DNA of 64,000 nt from Parachlamydia sp. AcF125 (GTDB lineage: Bacteria > Chlamydiota > Chlamydiia > Chlamydiales > Parachlamydiaceae): NCBI RefSeq assembly GCF_018342475.1, contig NZ_JAEMUD010000003.1, positions 1-64,000 on the forward strand. The letters run 5' to 3'. This document shows positions 34,894 through 44,767 of this stretch, piece by piece (positions within the stretch are counted from its first letter, which is position 1; the number at the start of each line of letters is the position of its first letter). The position numbers were made by a program, and so were the translations under genes. The notes beneath the pieces were generated by a model. It saw only the letters and a list, made by a program, of their open reading frames with translations. It searched no databases and was not told the DNA's origin.

Positions 34894-36471
34894 ATGTCAA
34901 TTACCCCTGAATATCTCCAGCATGAAGAATATCAAAATCGTAAACGAAAGCTTGGAGAAATTCGAGAACTAGGAATCGATCCTTATCCGGCTTCTTATAA
35001 ACCTCAGGATACCGCCCAAAAGCTTCAAAAAGCTTATGCTCAAGCTGAAGTTGGGCATAGCGATGATGCCGCCGCGGGATCTACACACAATGTCACCATA
35101 GCTGGACGCTTAATCTTATTTAGAGCCATGGGAAAGAATGCTTTTGGCCACATTCAGGATGCCTCCGGGCGAATCCAAGTCATGTTCAACCGCGATTTGA
35201 CTCAAGTGGCAGGCTATAAAACTCATGGGGAGGAGGCCTTAAGCGCTTTCAAATTGATCGAAAAGAAAATCGACTTAGGCGACATCATCGGCATCGAAGG
35301 CAATCTTTTTCACACAAACAAGGGAGAACTCACTATTTTTGCCAAAAGGGTGACTCTGCTTTGTAAGACACTCCTTCCCCTGCCTGATAAACATGCAGGC
35401 TTAAGCGATAAAGAGCAAAGATACCGAAAACGATGGCTTGACCTTATCTCTAACGATCACGTTAAAAATACCTTCCTCATGCGCACGCAAATTTTACGCT
35501 TTGTGCGAAAATTTTTGGACGACGCCCACTTTACGGAAGTGGAGACCCCCATCCTTCAAAGCGTGTACGGGGGTGCAGAAGCTCGCCCGTTCTTGACTAA
35601 GCTGAATGCGCTTGACCAAGAAATGTTTATGCGCATTTCTTTAGAGCCTTCTTTAAAAAAACTGATTGTAGGAGGCATTGATCGGGTCTACGAAATTGGA
35701 AAAGTGTTCCGCAATGAAGGCATTGATCGCAGCCATAATCCTGAGTTTACCTTGCTCGAAGCCTATGCCTCTTACTGGGACTATAAAGACATGATGGTTT
35801 TCTGTGAAAATCTTTTCGAAAAGATGGCGCTTCATTTATACGGGACAACAGAAGTGCCAGCTCTTTCGCCTGAAACTCAAGAACCTATTAAAATCGATTT
35901 CAAAGCTCCTTGGAAAAGAATGACCATGAAAGAGAGCTTAATCGAATATGCTAGCCTCAATCCTGACACGCTGACTGATCAGGAAATGCGCGAACAGCTC
36001 TTAGCGAGCGGAAAATGTGATCCTAAAAAAATTACACCTCTCTCGCGCGGTCTTTTAATTGCCGCCTTGTTTGAGGCTTTTGTTGAGCATCATTTGATTC
36101 AGCCTCATCACATCACCGATCACCCCATTGAAACGGCCATTTTATGCAAACCCCACCGCGATTCAAACGCGCGGGAAGAAGGATTGATTGAGAGATTTGA
36201 AAGTTTTGTTTTAGGTGGGGAAATATGCAATGCCTACTCTGAGCTTAACGATCCTGAACTTCAAAGAAAGCTTTTTGATGAACAAGCCAAACGGAGAGAT
36301 TCGGGCGATGAAGAAGCAAGCCCGGTGGATGAAGAGTTCATTGAAGCCATTCACCAGGGAATGCCACCCACAGGGGGCATTGGAATAGGGATTGATCGCC
36401 TTGTCATGCTCTTAACCAACGAGCATTCTATCCGGGATGTCCTCTATTTCCCTTGGATGAAGCCTCACTAA
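34894..36471 (+). CDS. lysS: Lysyl-tRNA synthetase, class II
   Basis: A 525-residue enzyme that charges tRNA-Lys. The N-terminal OB-fold binds the anticodon (VTIAGRLILFRAMGKNAFGH). Class II motif 2 is VFRNEGIDRSHNPEFT, followed by TLLEAYASYWDY; motif 3 is GIGIGIDRLVMLLTNEHSIRD at the C-terminus. Length and order fit LysS. A strong bidirectional terminator follows. Cytoplasmic and essential. Confidence 0.95.
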   Translation: MSITPEYLQHEEYQNRKRKLGEIRELGIDPYPASYKPQDTAQKLQKAYAQAEVGHSDDAAAGSTHNVTIAGRLILFRAMGKNAFGHIQDASGRIQVMFNRDLTQVAGYKTHGEEALSAFKLIEKKIDLGDIIGIEGNLFHTNKGELTIFAKRVTLLCKTLLPLPDKHAGLSDKEQRYRKRWLDLISNDHVKNTFLMRTQILRFVRKFLDDAHFTEVETPILQSVYGGAEARPFLTKLNALDQEMFMRISLEPSLKKLIVGGIDRVYEIGKVFRNEGIDRSHNPEFTLLEAYASYWDYKDMMVFCENLFEKMALHLYGTTEVPALSPETQEPIKIDFKAPWKRMTMKESLIEYASLNPDTLTDQEMREQLLASGKCDPKKITPLSRGLLIAALFEAFVEHHLIQPHHITDHPIETAILCKPHRDSNAREEGLIERFESFVLGGEICNAYSELNDPELQRKLFDEQAKRRDSGDEEASPVDEEFIEAIHQGMPPTGGIGIGIDRLVMLLTNEHSIRDVLYFPWMKPH

Positions 36472-36478
36472 CCCCATA

Positions 36479-36509
36479 AAAAAGGCAAAGACTTCCCCTT
36501 TGCCTTTTT
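36479..36509. terminator. Bidirectional terminator between lysS and sctJ
   Basis: AAAAAGGCAAAG (36479-36490) and CTTTGCCTTTTT (36498-36509) form a perfect 12-pair stem with a seven-base loop and T/A tracts on both sides. It serves lysS and probably the convergent sctJ. Confidence 0.88.
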
Positions 36510-36595
36510 GAATAAAATTTGTACAGGGGGATAACCCCCTTCTTCTTGGGCAAAATGCCCCTCTTGCTCCCTCAGCCCTACGATTGCATGTTTTC

Positions 36596-37477
36596 TTATT
36601 TGTTTTTGATCGCTTCTTTTTCCTCTTCTTCTATCTTTTCTTTTTGCTTGATATCAAGCTGTTTAAAAGATAAGAAATCTGGATAACCGAATTTTTTTAG
36701 CACAGGATATAGTTTCCATATCAACCCGATTAAAAAGGTTAGAAGAATTAGATTTGAGAATAAAAACGAGAAAAAAATCGAGCGAAAACGGGATACCGAT
36801 TCTTTTGACAGGTTGATAGACCATATATTAACTAAGGGGTTACTTGCATCCGTCCTAAAGGGGCGTTCCGAAATAGCAGCACGCTCACCAATCACCGTGA
36901 CATTCTCATATTTTAGGCCTGTAACGCTTGCTGCCACGAGCTCCTTAATTTTTGTTCTTAAGTGACTGTTGGGATCGTCTAAAATTCCGTTATGCTTGAT
37001 ATATACAGAAGCAGTGATAGATCCAGTCGTCTCTCCTGTAAGGGGGTTTTCTTGGGGAAAGGAAATCATCACATTTGCGTCAATGATCCCATCTATTTGT
37101 TTAATGGTGTTGGCAATTTGTTGGGCTAAGCCTGCTTGATACCGAATTTTTTCTTGCATCTCGGAGGGCATAAGACTTGAAGAACCAAAAATATCGAGCA
37201 AACTTTCTTGGTGTTTTCTTGGAAGCCCCTCTTGATCGAGAAAATCCATCGCCTCAATCGCTTTGTTGGCTGGAACAACCACATCCCAAAGAACAACTTT
37301 TTGAGGCCCAGACCCGCTGCTCTCAGTGCTTTGAACCTTTGTGGATTCAATGTTTTTGCTGCTTAAGAAAACAATAATTTCATTGGCATCTTGTTCTCGA
37401 ATTCCATGCACAATTGTTTTTTCTGAGGAACAACTTGCCAAAATAAACAGAAGAATAACTAGGTAGAAATTTTTCAT
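36596..37477 (-). CDS. sctJ: Type III secretion inner-membrane ring lipoprotein SctJ (YscJ/CdsJ)
   Basis: A 293-residue lipoprotein. The signal peptide ends at the lipobox LASC (Cys16). The YscJ/FliF-type ring domain follows: LLDIFGSSSLMPSEMQEKIR, ELAQQI-like ANTIKQIDGIIDANVMISFP and a second domain (SASVYIKH; KIKELVAASVTGLKYENVTVI). A C-terminal membrane helix (about 228-250, FFSFLFSNLILLTFLIGLIW) and a charged tail complete it. SctJ forms the inner membrane ring of the injectisome with SctD. No other secretion gene is near, which is unusual. Confidence 0.93.
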   Translation of the reverse strand: MKNFYLVILLFILASCSSEKTIVHGIREQDANEIIVFLSSKNIESTKVQSTESSGSGPQKVVLWDVVVPANKAIEAMDFLDQEGLPRKHQESLLDIFGSSSLMPSEMQEKIRYQAGLAQQIANTIKQIDGIIDANVMISFPQENPLTGETTGSITASVYIKHNGILDDPNSHLRTKIKELVAASVTGLKYENVTVIGERAAISERPFRTDASNPLVNIWSINLSKESVSRFRSIFFSFLFSNLILLTFLIGLIWKLYPVLKKFGYPDFLSFKQLDIKQKEKIEEEEKEAIKNK

Positions 37478-37849
37478 TTATGACTCTTTAAGAGGGGTTG
37501 GGATCCTTTATTTTATCACATCATCTTTAAAATTTTTGGCGAACTTACACGTCAGCAAACTTTGCAGCAAGAGTCAATCCAAGCAAGCTGCTAGGCCTAA
37601 TTTTATCATACAACCCCTCTCTTTATTATCAACTTATTTTTTAACGATTTTCCCATAAGTATTTACAAATAAACCCAAAACTGTGTCCGGTACTGAAATA
37701 GAGTGAATCAAAGAGGTTGAAAAGAAAGAGCAAGATCATCTGCCCTTCTTTATGTCATGCGCCGATTTTTTCTATTTGGTGTTGGCTCAAGCAAAAGCCC
37801 TAATCACAGATCAAATCAGAAAAACTTCTAGGCAACAAGAAAGCAACAG

Positions 37850-38162
37850 ATGGAAGATACAGCTGCTTCTTCCGCTCCTATCTATTTCTACGAATTCGAA
37901 ACCCAGCAGTTTGAAGGCGCTCAAAACTTCCTAACTCAAGCAAATCCAAAAGATATTAGGATTGAATTTGACAGCAAGAAGGCTCCCCTTCCTATTAATT
38001 CCTATTATATTTATTGGGAAACAGGGTGCTTTCTGGCTAAGACCTGCATACTATGCTTTAAAATTTGATCTACAAGACATGGAATGGACTCTACTCGTAT
38101 TCAAGGGATGCTCCTTAAAAAAAGAATTCGAAAATCTCTTATTTAGCTTTTGTTCAAAATAA
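37850..38162 (+). pseudogene. Frameshifted remnant of an unknown gene
   Basis: One frame reads MEDTAASSAPIYFYEFETQQ and continues to KKAPLPINSYYIYW; near 38010 the coding-like sequence moves to another frame (GAFWLRPAYYALKFDLQDME, then GCSLKKEFENLLFSFCSK) and stops at 38160. No ribosome site is seen. Elsewhere in 37478-38667 I see no gene, only the palindrome at 38487-38517. Confidence 0.3.
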
Positions 38163-38486
38163 AAGCTTTGAATTTTCTAAATTCCCTTCCCACTCTTGCA
38201 ATCGCTAAATGCTTCCTCAAGGATCTAACCGGATTTTCTTTGGGGAGCAGGTTACTTCCCGTAACGTAGCCCATATGATTACAGCTAGAGCTTTCCAAAG
38301 AAATGACTAAGCAGGAGACGCTCGGAAGTTTTTTTGAGAATACCCGCTATTGCCAGATATAAGTGGGACTGCCCTCAAAAAGCCTAAAAAGTTAAGGCAG
38401 TAAAGGCGCGTAAGCGACTCCTTAATTACAGAGCCTTTAAAGGTATAAGCTAGATCCTTATTCCCAACTTATCTCATCGCCTAAGC

Positions 38487-38517
38487 AGGGATCGCGCAGC
38501 TAAGAATCGCGATCCCT
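38487..38517. repeat. GC-rich palindrome in a gene-free region
   Basis: AGGGATCGCG and CGCGATCCCT form a perfect ten-pair stem with an 11-base loop. There is no T-tract. It could be a remnant or a protein-binding site. Confidence 0.35.
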
Positions 38518-38667
38518 TACTGGTTTGGGACGTCCTCATAAATGGCCAGCCCAGCCCGAGAGAGATTGGCAGGCCTAGCCGTAGAGGGCCATCTGTGCAT
38601 CCATGAAACTAGCTAGGGTAATACTTAACAGTTTCTGCCGCAAAATGCTGCCACTTCTCTCTTTTCA

Positions 38668-39705
38668 TCATGCAGACGAAGTTGTATCAGAGCGCTGTGC
38701 TAGGTGAGCCATAGCCTCCTTATACCTTCTATCTGCAGCTCGTTGAAAATATTCGGCAGCTTTTGCTGCAGATTTTTGTACCCCTTTCCCTTGTTCATAT
38801 AAGAGGCCGAGATTATACTCAGCTTCCGCATACCCCTGGTCTGCAGCTTGCTGGAAATATTCGGCAGCTTTTTTATCGGATTGCGGTACCCCTCTTCCTC
38901 CTAAATGCATGCGTCCGAGATGACATGCAGCGCCCCCATGACCTTGTTTTGCAGCTTGCTGGTAGTAGTTAGCAGCTTCTTTATCGGATTTTGGTAAACC
39001 CAACTCTCCCCACTTATAGCATTGGGCGAGAACATACGAAGCTTCCGCATGCCCTTGTCTTGCAGCTTGTTGGTAACAGTCGACAGCGTCCTTAGCGGAT
39101 TTCGGTACCCCCAGCTCTCCCCATGCATAGCAATTAGCAAGAGTATACAGAGCTTCTGCATGCTTTTGCTCTGCAGCTAGGCGAAAATGCTTAACAGCTT
39201 CCGCGTCAGATCGCTGTACCCCTATCCCTATTGCATACATGCGACCGAGCTTATATTGAGCCGCCGCATGCCCTTGGTTTGCTGCTAGCTGATAGTATTC
39301 TACCGCTTTTTTATCACAAACTTCTTTATCAGATTCCTCCACCTCTCTCTTATCATACATGCGACCGAGATTATATTGGGCCGCCGCATACCCTTGCTCT
39401 GCTAAAAGTTTGGTAGATGCATGGGAAGAGTCGTTATAAATGATTACCGCTCTTTTTCCGGTCCAACAAACCTTCCAGTCATCCCTAATAGATTTAGAGA
39501 AAAGCGCAAAAAATAAAGAAAATACCGTTTTAGCAAAAGTCCGGACTAATAGCCACATTCTAGGTTTGAAGGGGTAAGTCTTTTCTGATCTTCCAAGCAA
39601 GGTGTATTTTTTTCCTTTGTATTCTGTAGTATGCTTTAATCCCTGAACAAAAGAGGGCGCTGAATAATTGGAAGAAATTTTTGAATCTATATATTTTGTT
39701 TTCAT
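38668..39705 (-). CDS. Sel1-repeat (SLR) protein
   Basis: A 345-residue protein. After a basic N-terminus with one hydrophobic stretch (about 60-75, LLVRTFAKTVFSLFFALFS) come six to seven Sel1 repeats of about 36 residues with G-H-A-x-A-x-Y-x-L-G-x-x-Y and A-x-x-Y-Y/F-Q-x-A-A (AAQYNLGRMY; AEALYTLANCYAWGELGVPKS; EAEYNLGLLYEQGKGVQKSA). Sel1 proteins form superhelical scaffolds and many secreted or host-interacting bacterial proteins contain them. A TTG at 39720 opens the longest frame, but the ATG at 39705 has AGGA five bases before it. The membrane stretch suggests surface or inclusion-membrane location; this is inference. Confidence 0.88.
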   Translation of the reverse strand: MKTKYIDSKISSNYSAPSFVQGLKHTTEYKGKKYTLLGRSEKTYPFKPRMWLLVRTFAKTVFSLFFALFSKSIRDDWKVCWTGKRAVIIYNDSSHASTKLLAEQGYAAAQYNLGRMYDKREVEESDKEVCDKKAVEYYQLAANQGHAAAQYKLGRMYAIGIGVQRSDAEAVKHFRLAAEQKHAEALYTLANCYAWGELGVPKSAKDAVDCYQQAARQGHAEASYVLAQCYKWGELGLPKSDKEAANYYQQAAKQGHGGAACHLGRMHLGGRGVPQSDKKAAEYFQQAADQGYAEAEYNLGLLYEQGKGVQKSAAKAAEYFQRAADRRYKEAMAHLAQRSDTTSSA

Positions 39706-39915
39706 ATTATTCCTAATCAAGTTAAAAAATTAGCTGCATGCTCATTTACTGTTAAGTATTATAATATATTTTATTTTATTCTTCCATCATTTTTCCAAGC
39801 TGTTAGTCCTAAGCATGTCAGGCTTTGTTACTATTGCACTTCCAAATAAAAAACCTAACCTTTCCCCACTACGGTTTGCTAGCTTATTTTAGAAAGAGCA
39901 AGCTTTTTTAATAGC

Positions 39916-40310
39916 TTGTCCTTTAACAGGCGGGTGTTATGCCTAAGAAATGACTTTATAATATTCGCAAAATTTAACTCTATACTAGAGAGTTTTGTAA
40001 GCCTTCAGACAATTCTTCATAAATATTTAGCCGCTTGTCATGCCCGCTTTCCCTCCTGTATCCTAAACTCCCTTGCGCTGCTCAATGGGAAACAAGTCAA
40101 AGCTCTTATGACGACCCCTCCTCCCTGCATAACTTCTTTACCCATCAGCTACTTCACCCCTCCGCATAGCTTATAGCGCTCAAATTCTTTGGCAATCTTT
40201 CAACCATTTCCTCAATGTAAGGCCAGACCCTATTCCTATTAAAATTCCTGCAGCTTTCTTCTCGATAATGAATACCACCCTGTTTTGATAGCTGCCGATT
40301 TACAGCTTGG
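39916..40310 (+). pseudogene. Decayed gene with several frameshifts
   Basis: Protein-like sequence shifts between frames: LQTILHKYLAACHARF and ILNSLALLNGKQVKAL, then (other frame) DDPSSLHNFFTHQLLHPSA, then YSAQILWQSFNHFL and RPDPIPIKIPAAFF. The parts look like a former enzyme but the family cannot be given. No ribosome site. Nothing else is seen between the Sel1 gene and 40548. Confidence 0.3.
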
Positions 40311-40548
40311 GTGTATTAATGCCCTTTTAGGCCTCCATAGAGTAAGCTTTAATAAGTAAACTTGAAAATCCAAAACAAATGTAAGCGTAAGCTAAAACCT
40401 AATTTATTTTGCGCTAAATAAAGCTTTTCGGAAATTAATTTTTTAGCCTAATCATAAGCCATATTATTAAAACTAGATTTTTAAGCTTGTAAAAAATAGT
40501 TAATTTATAAATAAAAAAAGAATAATCAAAGCATCTAAGGGGGATGGT

Positions 40549-41115
40549 ATGGATGAAAAATATGGAGTAGGTTATAGATTTCAGCAATTTGATCAAATTC
40601 GTCGAAATTGGGCCAGCTTTATGGCAGTGGGCATTTTGCTCATTATTCTTGGTAGCGCAGCTATTGGATTTTCCGTTTTCACAACTCTTTTTTCAATTTT
40701 TATTCTGGGATCTCTCCTAACGAGTACAGGAATTCTCCAAATTGTTCAAAGCTTTTGGGCTAGAAAATGGAGTGGCTTATTCCTTTCAGCCGCCCTCGGG
40801 ATCTTATATCTCGTAACGGGCGTTATTTGTTTTGCTAGGCCAGCTGCCAGTGCGATGGCACTTACTCTTTTAATTGCCGCCTTTAGTTTGATTAACGGGC
40901 TTGTCAAAATGTTCAATGCCACCCTTCTTCGCTTTTCCCAGTCGGGATGGGTTTTCTTAAATGGCTTGATCACTTTTATTTTGGGAATTTTAATTTTAGC
41001 GGATTGGCCTGTATCAGGGCTATGGGTGATCGGATTATTTGTGGGAATCGACATTTTACTGCTGGGCTGGACATGGGTTCTCCTTGCCTTATCAGCAAAA
41101 GAAAATGAGCCCTAA
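40549..41115 (+). CDS. HdeD/DUF308 family membrane protein
   Basis: A 188-residue protein with six predicted membrane segments (for example FMAVGILLIILGSAAIGFSV and VFLNGLITFILGILILADWP). The repeat of two three-helix units and the conserved GILYLVTGV and GLWVIGLFVGIDIL stretches match HdeD, an acid-stress-linked inner membrane protein whose biochemical role is unknown. Ribosome site GGGGGA before the ATG. Single gene with a hairpin terminator after it. Confidence 0.87.
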   Translation: MDEKYGVGYRFQQFDQIRRNWASFMAVGILLIILGSAAIGFSVFTTLFSIFILGSLLTSTGILQIVQSFWARKWSGLFLSAALGILYLVTGVICFARPAASAMALTLLIAAFSLINGLVKMFNATLLRFSQSGWVFLNGLITFILGILILADWPVSGLWVIGLFVGIDILLLGWTWVLLALSAKENEP

Positions 41116-41133
41116 AGGCTCTCAAATAAGGAT

Positions 41134-41158
41134 GGGCTAACAGCTATCCTGTTAGGCC
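41134..41158. terminator. Hairpin between hdeD-like and kinase-like genes
   Basis: GGGCTAACAG and CTGTTAGGCC pair at nine of ten positions with a five-base loop. The gap lies between two convergent genes, so it may serve either. The following T-tract is poor. Confidence 0.5.
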
Positions 41159-41205
41159 TTAGCTTTAAGCAGAATAGCCTGTAACCATCCTTGTCCAAAA
41201 TTTTG

Positions 41206-42513
41206 CTAGGCCAAGTAAATTTTATGGCAGGTCAAATTTAAGTCTGTGCCAAAGTGCCATCGATATTTGTAATCATCACTCCAACTCACCACTAGGCCCT
41301 GCTGCTTAAAAAGCTCCAAGACACTGATGAAGCGGCTATAAGTGTAAACGTTTATATAGATCGAGGGTTGAAGATTCAAATAACGGTGGCGCCTTATTCC
41401 TCTATAGGCTTTACTTTCCGCTAAGGTCTCGGCTATCTCTTTTAGCAGCAGCTCTGCCAATTGCTTTTCTTCATCCGCTAAACTTGTCATTCCCTTTAAT
41501 ACAAATTTACTGGCTGGTAGATACCCCTTAGCATCGTAATGTTGTACAGCTTTCTGAAGGGCCTCTAACTCTTCTGCTCTTTCTTGGATAATAAAACGAA
41601 ATTTTTCCATCATTTTATCAGAGTTTGGAGCAGGAGGAAGGCGGTCACCATGAGGATACCATCTCTTATTCCTTTCATAATCTTCTAATTGTTTTTGAAA
41701 TAGCACTGAAATTGCTTGATAATATCTTTTGTCAAGTTTTTCCACTAAGGTAGGAAGGGGAAATAAATAAGCCAGCCGTTCAATCCCCTCGCTTATGTTA
41801 GAAGGATCTTCACAAAGATTGCCAAAATCTGTCCCACATACTCCCATCCCATCCAAGCGAACTTCTGGTAAATTGTGAAAGCCAATATCCCAAAATCCCA
41901 CTTTTTCAACTAATAATTGAATTTGATTAACTAAATGGTGAAGGTTGGTTTTAAATCTGTCGGAAGCGGCATTAGATTGATAATGCGAGAGAATACGCGC
42001 CCAGAATTCTTCTTGTTCTACTATATTTAAGCCTAGCGGAAGACGCTCTTCTACATAAATGCTAACTTTCTCCGCAGTCATAAAGGTAGCTCTAGGAACC
42101 TGAACCCAGCAATTTTTGATTTTTTGGGTGATGGATAAAACCTTGCGCCCTCCTTGCTCTTGTTTACGGGTATCTTCCCTATCGGTTATCTTGAACACTA
42201 AATGAGGATAATGGGGATGGCCCCAGACACGATGGTATTTTCCTCTGCCCACTAGAAAGAAAGAAGAAGATGCTTGGTTTGTGCTCAGATTATTTAACTC
42301 TACTGAGGAAAAAGTTTTCAAAAAAAGCCCTTTGTCTTCGTCGGACATTAAAGGTAAGCTTTTCGTTACCGCCCAATCAGGGGCTTCGCGCGTACTAAAG
42401 TTGCGTATAAATAGCTCTACAACCTGTTTTACTTTTTGGGAGTTCTCTTCCACAGGTTGTAAAGTTAAGGAATGAAAAGTGATTTTTGGAATAAGATGAG
42501 CGGTTGATTGCAT
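41206..42513 (-). CDS. Divergent protein-kinase-like protein, effector candidate
   Basis: A 435-residue protein. Its middle carries an apparent kinase core: glycine loop LVGRGKYHRVW (about 88-96), Lys108 in LVFKI like the ATP lysine, Asp209 in WDIGFHN with Asn214 exactly five residues on (like HRDLKPEN) and Asp-Phe-Gly at 229-231 in GTDFGN. The order and spacing of the four elements support an active Ser/Thr kinase fold. The rest is helical with many charged residues. No membrane segment. A GTG at 42519 is possible; the ATG at 42513 has AGAGAG seven bases before it. Obligate intracellular chlamydiae use kinases as effectors, so a host target is possible. Confidence 0.75.
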   Translation of the reverse strand: MQSTAHLIPKITFHSLTLQPVEENSQKVKQVVELFIRNFSTREAPDWAVTKSLPLMSDEDKGLFLKTFSSVELNNLSTNQASSSFFLVGRGKYHRVWGHPHYPHLVFKITDREDTRKQEQGGRKVLSITQKIKNCWVQVPRATFMTAEKVSIYVEERLPLGLNIVEQEEFWARILSHYQSNAASDRFKTNLHHLVNQIQLLVEKVGFWDIGFHNLPEVRLDGMGVCGTDFGNLCEDPSNISEGIERLAYLFPLPTLVEKLDKRYYQAISVLFQKQLEDYERNKRWYPHGDRLPPAPNSDKMMEKFRFIIQERAEELEALQKAVQHYDAKGYLPASKFVLKGMTSLADEEKQLAELLLKEIAETLAESKAYRGIRRHRYLNLQPSIYINVYTYSRFISVLELFKQQGLVVSWSDDYKYRWHFGTDLNLTCHKIYLA

Positions 42514-43051
42514 TTTCACACTCTCTGATTAAAAGATTTTCAATCTAAATGGAATGTAATTATTTATCTGCCTTGAGAGGCTTTAATTTCTTAAGTAAGC
42601 TAAGCATGGGAAAGCCACCTTATTCTAGCAATTTGGGCCCTTTGCAGCGGCTTTATTCAAACGAAAGAGTGATAACAAACAGGCAAAGTGTAAAGCATAT
42701 TTTTAAAGCCTTCAGTAACTCCTATAGCGACTAAAGTCATCTACCTCTTAAAAACTATCCTATGCCAAGGCCAAATTTAGGCCAATTTTTAAAAAAGCGC
42801 CTAAGATGCATACCTTGTAGCACAAAGTTCATCGATGCAATCTAGGCAGGGGTATTTTTGGGATATAACAAACCGAGCACAATTCTTGAAAGGCTTTTTC
42901 TGACAAAAGAGCCAGAGGAGCGAGCTTTATGAGTTTCATCCCCGCCATAGCTTCCTATTGTTTTAGCAAGGTATAGGTGACCTTCGGCCAAGCTTAAGCT
43001 GTTGGACACTCTTTCTTAAGCCCATAAGCAAAAAAAGGTACCATTCCGTTC
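42514..43051. other. Intergenic region without a supported gene
   Basis: About 540 bases with no gene on either strand that has a ribosome site and plausible composition. It holds the upstream region of the kinase-like gene (minus strand). A 61-codon plus-strand frame (42549-42734) is not convincing. Confidence 0.5.
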
Positions 43052-43294
43052 TTATTCTTGAAGCACTCTTAAGACCAGGTTTTTTCCATTCTCTGTCAAG
43101 GAGACGGTCGAAGAGCTTCTTTTTTTAAGAAAATTCGCTTGTATCAGCATATTGCAAATGGCGTCTACGCCGCGGGCTTGTAAACTAATCCTATTTCCCA
43201 TCTCATAGCGATCCACTTCTCGATCGTAATCTTCTTGTACCTCTTCATACACCGCAATCATGAAGCGTTCATCTTTTGTTTTAGCTCGGCTCAT
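43052..43294 (-). CDS. Small winged-helix-like protein coupled to cysS
   Basis: An 80-residue protein, MSRAKTKDERFMIAVYEEV..., of unknown function. The segment RGVDAICNMLIQANFLKKR followed by SSTVSLTENGKNLVLRVLQE reads like the recognition helix and wing of a winged helix domain. Its ATG lies directly after the cysS stop, so translation is probably coupled. Family not recognised. Confidence 0.75.
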   Translation of the reverse strand: MSRAKTKDERFMIAVYEEVQEDYDREVDRYEMGNRISLQARGVDAICNMLIQANFLKKRSSSTVSLTENGKNLVLRVLQE

Positions 43295-44761
43295 TTAGTC
43301 GACCCTATTTATTTTTTTTAACCTTGCTCCTTTTACGGAATCTTCTATTATGTATCCATGAGATTGGATAAAGTCTCTCAAGCGGTCCGCTTCAGGCCAA
43401 TTCTTAGCTTGTCGAGCTTGATTGCGTTGCTCAAGCGCGTCTTGTAATTCTGGCGGAATGAGATCTAGGGGGGTTTCAAAAGAGAAAATTGCTAAAACTT
43501 GATTGATTTTCTGCAAAAGCAGCAAAATTTCCGCGGCTTCCGATTCCCCCACCTGCCCCTTATCACACAATGTGTTGACTTCCCGAATCATTTCAAATAA
43601 AGCTGCCAATGCCACAGAAATATTGAGATCATCCGCTAACGCTTTAGCAAAAGCATGTAGCGTGCTTTCTACCACTGGGGAGACTAGCCCGGAATCTTTA
43701 GTTCCTTTGATCTCTTGAATACGTCTAATGAAATCTTGCACGCGCCTTAAGCTGTGCCGCACGGCATCCAGCCCTTCAAAAGTAAAATTTAGCTGCGTTT
43801 TGTAATGCGTTTGCAATAGCATGTAACGTACTTCTACACCTACATACCCTTTTTTTAACAAATCCCTTAGCGTATAGAAATTCCCCAAGCTTTTCGACAT
43901 TTTCTTGCCATCTACAACCAAGTGCTCTGCGTGCATCCAGTGCTTGACAAAGGTTTGTCCCGAGCAAGCTTCCGATTGCGCAATTTCGTTTTCATGGTGA
44001 GGAAACATATTGTCTACTCCCCCCACATGGATATCGATTGTATCCCCTAATAATTGCATAGCCATAGCTGAGCATTCTAAATGCCATCCTGGACGCCCAG
44101 GACCAAATGGGCTTTCCCAATAAATTTGCCCGTCTCTCACCGAATCATAATTTTTCCACAAAACAAAATCTGAAATATTTTCCTTATCATATTCATCTGC
44201 CGCCACACGCTCTGATGCCCCCACTTTTAACTCATCCAATTTTAGATGGGACAAGCACCCATAGCGAGGAAATTTGTGGATCGCATAATAAATGCTGCCA
44301 TCTTGCCCTTTATAGGCAAATCCTTTCTCAATCAGCTTTTGTATCATTTCGATCATGGGCTGAATATAATCAGTGGCGGCTGGATAAACTTCCGCAGGCT
44401 CGATATGTAAAGTTGCTAAATCCTGAAAAAAGGCCTCTTTATAGGGTTGGGTGAATGCATTGAGCGTTACCCCTTTTGTAATGGCGCCTTTAATGGTTTT
44501 ATCGTCCACATCTGTCAAATTCATGACTTGCTTAACTTTTAAACCAAAAAATTTCAAAGTCCTCCTCAAGAGATCTTCGAAAACATACGTTCTAAAGTTT
44601 CCTATATGGGCAAAATTATAAACGGTAGGCCCACAGGTATATAGCCTAATTTGCCCGTTTTCTATATTTAAAGTTTGTTTGGCCCGTCTTTCCGTGTTAA
44701 ACAATTGAATGGGACAGTTAGTAAAATTTAATGATAAATGCTTAGTATCCACTGGTGTCAT
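43295..44761 (-). CDS. cysS: Cysteinyl-tRNA synthetase
   Basis: A 488-residue class I synthetase. HIGH-type motif FAHIGNFRTY, zinc-binding cysteines (LYTCGPTVYN; ECSAMAMQLLG; HHENEIAQSEAC) and KMSKS motif KKMSKSLGNF are all present, and WHLECSAM is the usual CysS signature. It charges tRNA-Cys. It lies six bases after the stop of the acyltransferase/ligase gene and ends next to the 80-residue gene, forming a three-gene unit. Confidence 0.95.
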   Translation of the reverse strand: MTPVDTKHLSLNFTNCPIQLFNTERRAKQTLNIENGQIRLYTCGPTVYNFAHIGNFRTYVFEDLLRRTLKFFGLKVKQVMNLTDVDDKTIKGAITKGVTLNAFTQPYKEAFFQDLATLHIEPAEVYPAATDYIQPMIEMIQKLIEKGFAYKGQDGSIYYAIHKFPRYGCLSHLKLDELKVGASERVAADEYDKENISDFVLWKNYDSVRDGQIYWESPFGPGRPGWHLECSAMAMQLLGDTIDIHVGGVDNMFPHHENEIAQSEACSGQTFVKHWMHAEHLVVDGKKMSKSLGNFYTLRDLLKKGYVGVEVRYMLLQTHYKTQLNFTFEGLDAVRHSLRRVQDFIRRIQEIKGTKDSGLVSPVVESTLHAFAKALADDLNISVALAALFEMIREVNTLCDKGQVGESEAAEILLLLQKINQVLAIFSFETPLDLIPPELQDALEQRNQARQAKNWPEADRLRDFIQSHGYIIEDSVKGARLKKINRVD

Positions 44762-44767
44762 TGTTCC

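Noticed and set aside
38487-38517. Palindrome as a transcription terminator
   Set aside because: No T-tract on either side and no gene ending nearby.
42549-42734. 61-codon plus-strand frame near the kinase-like gene
   Set aside because: Composition is not protein-like and no start signals are present.
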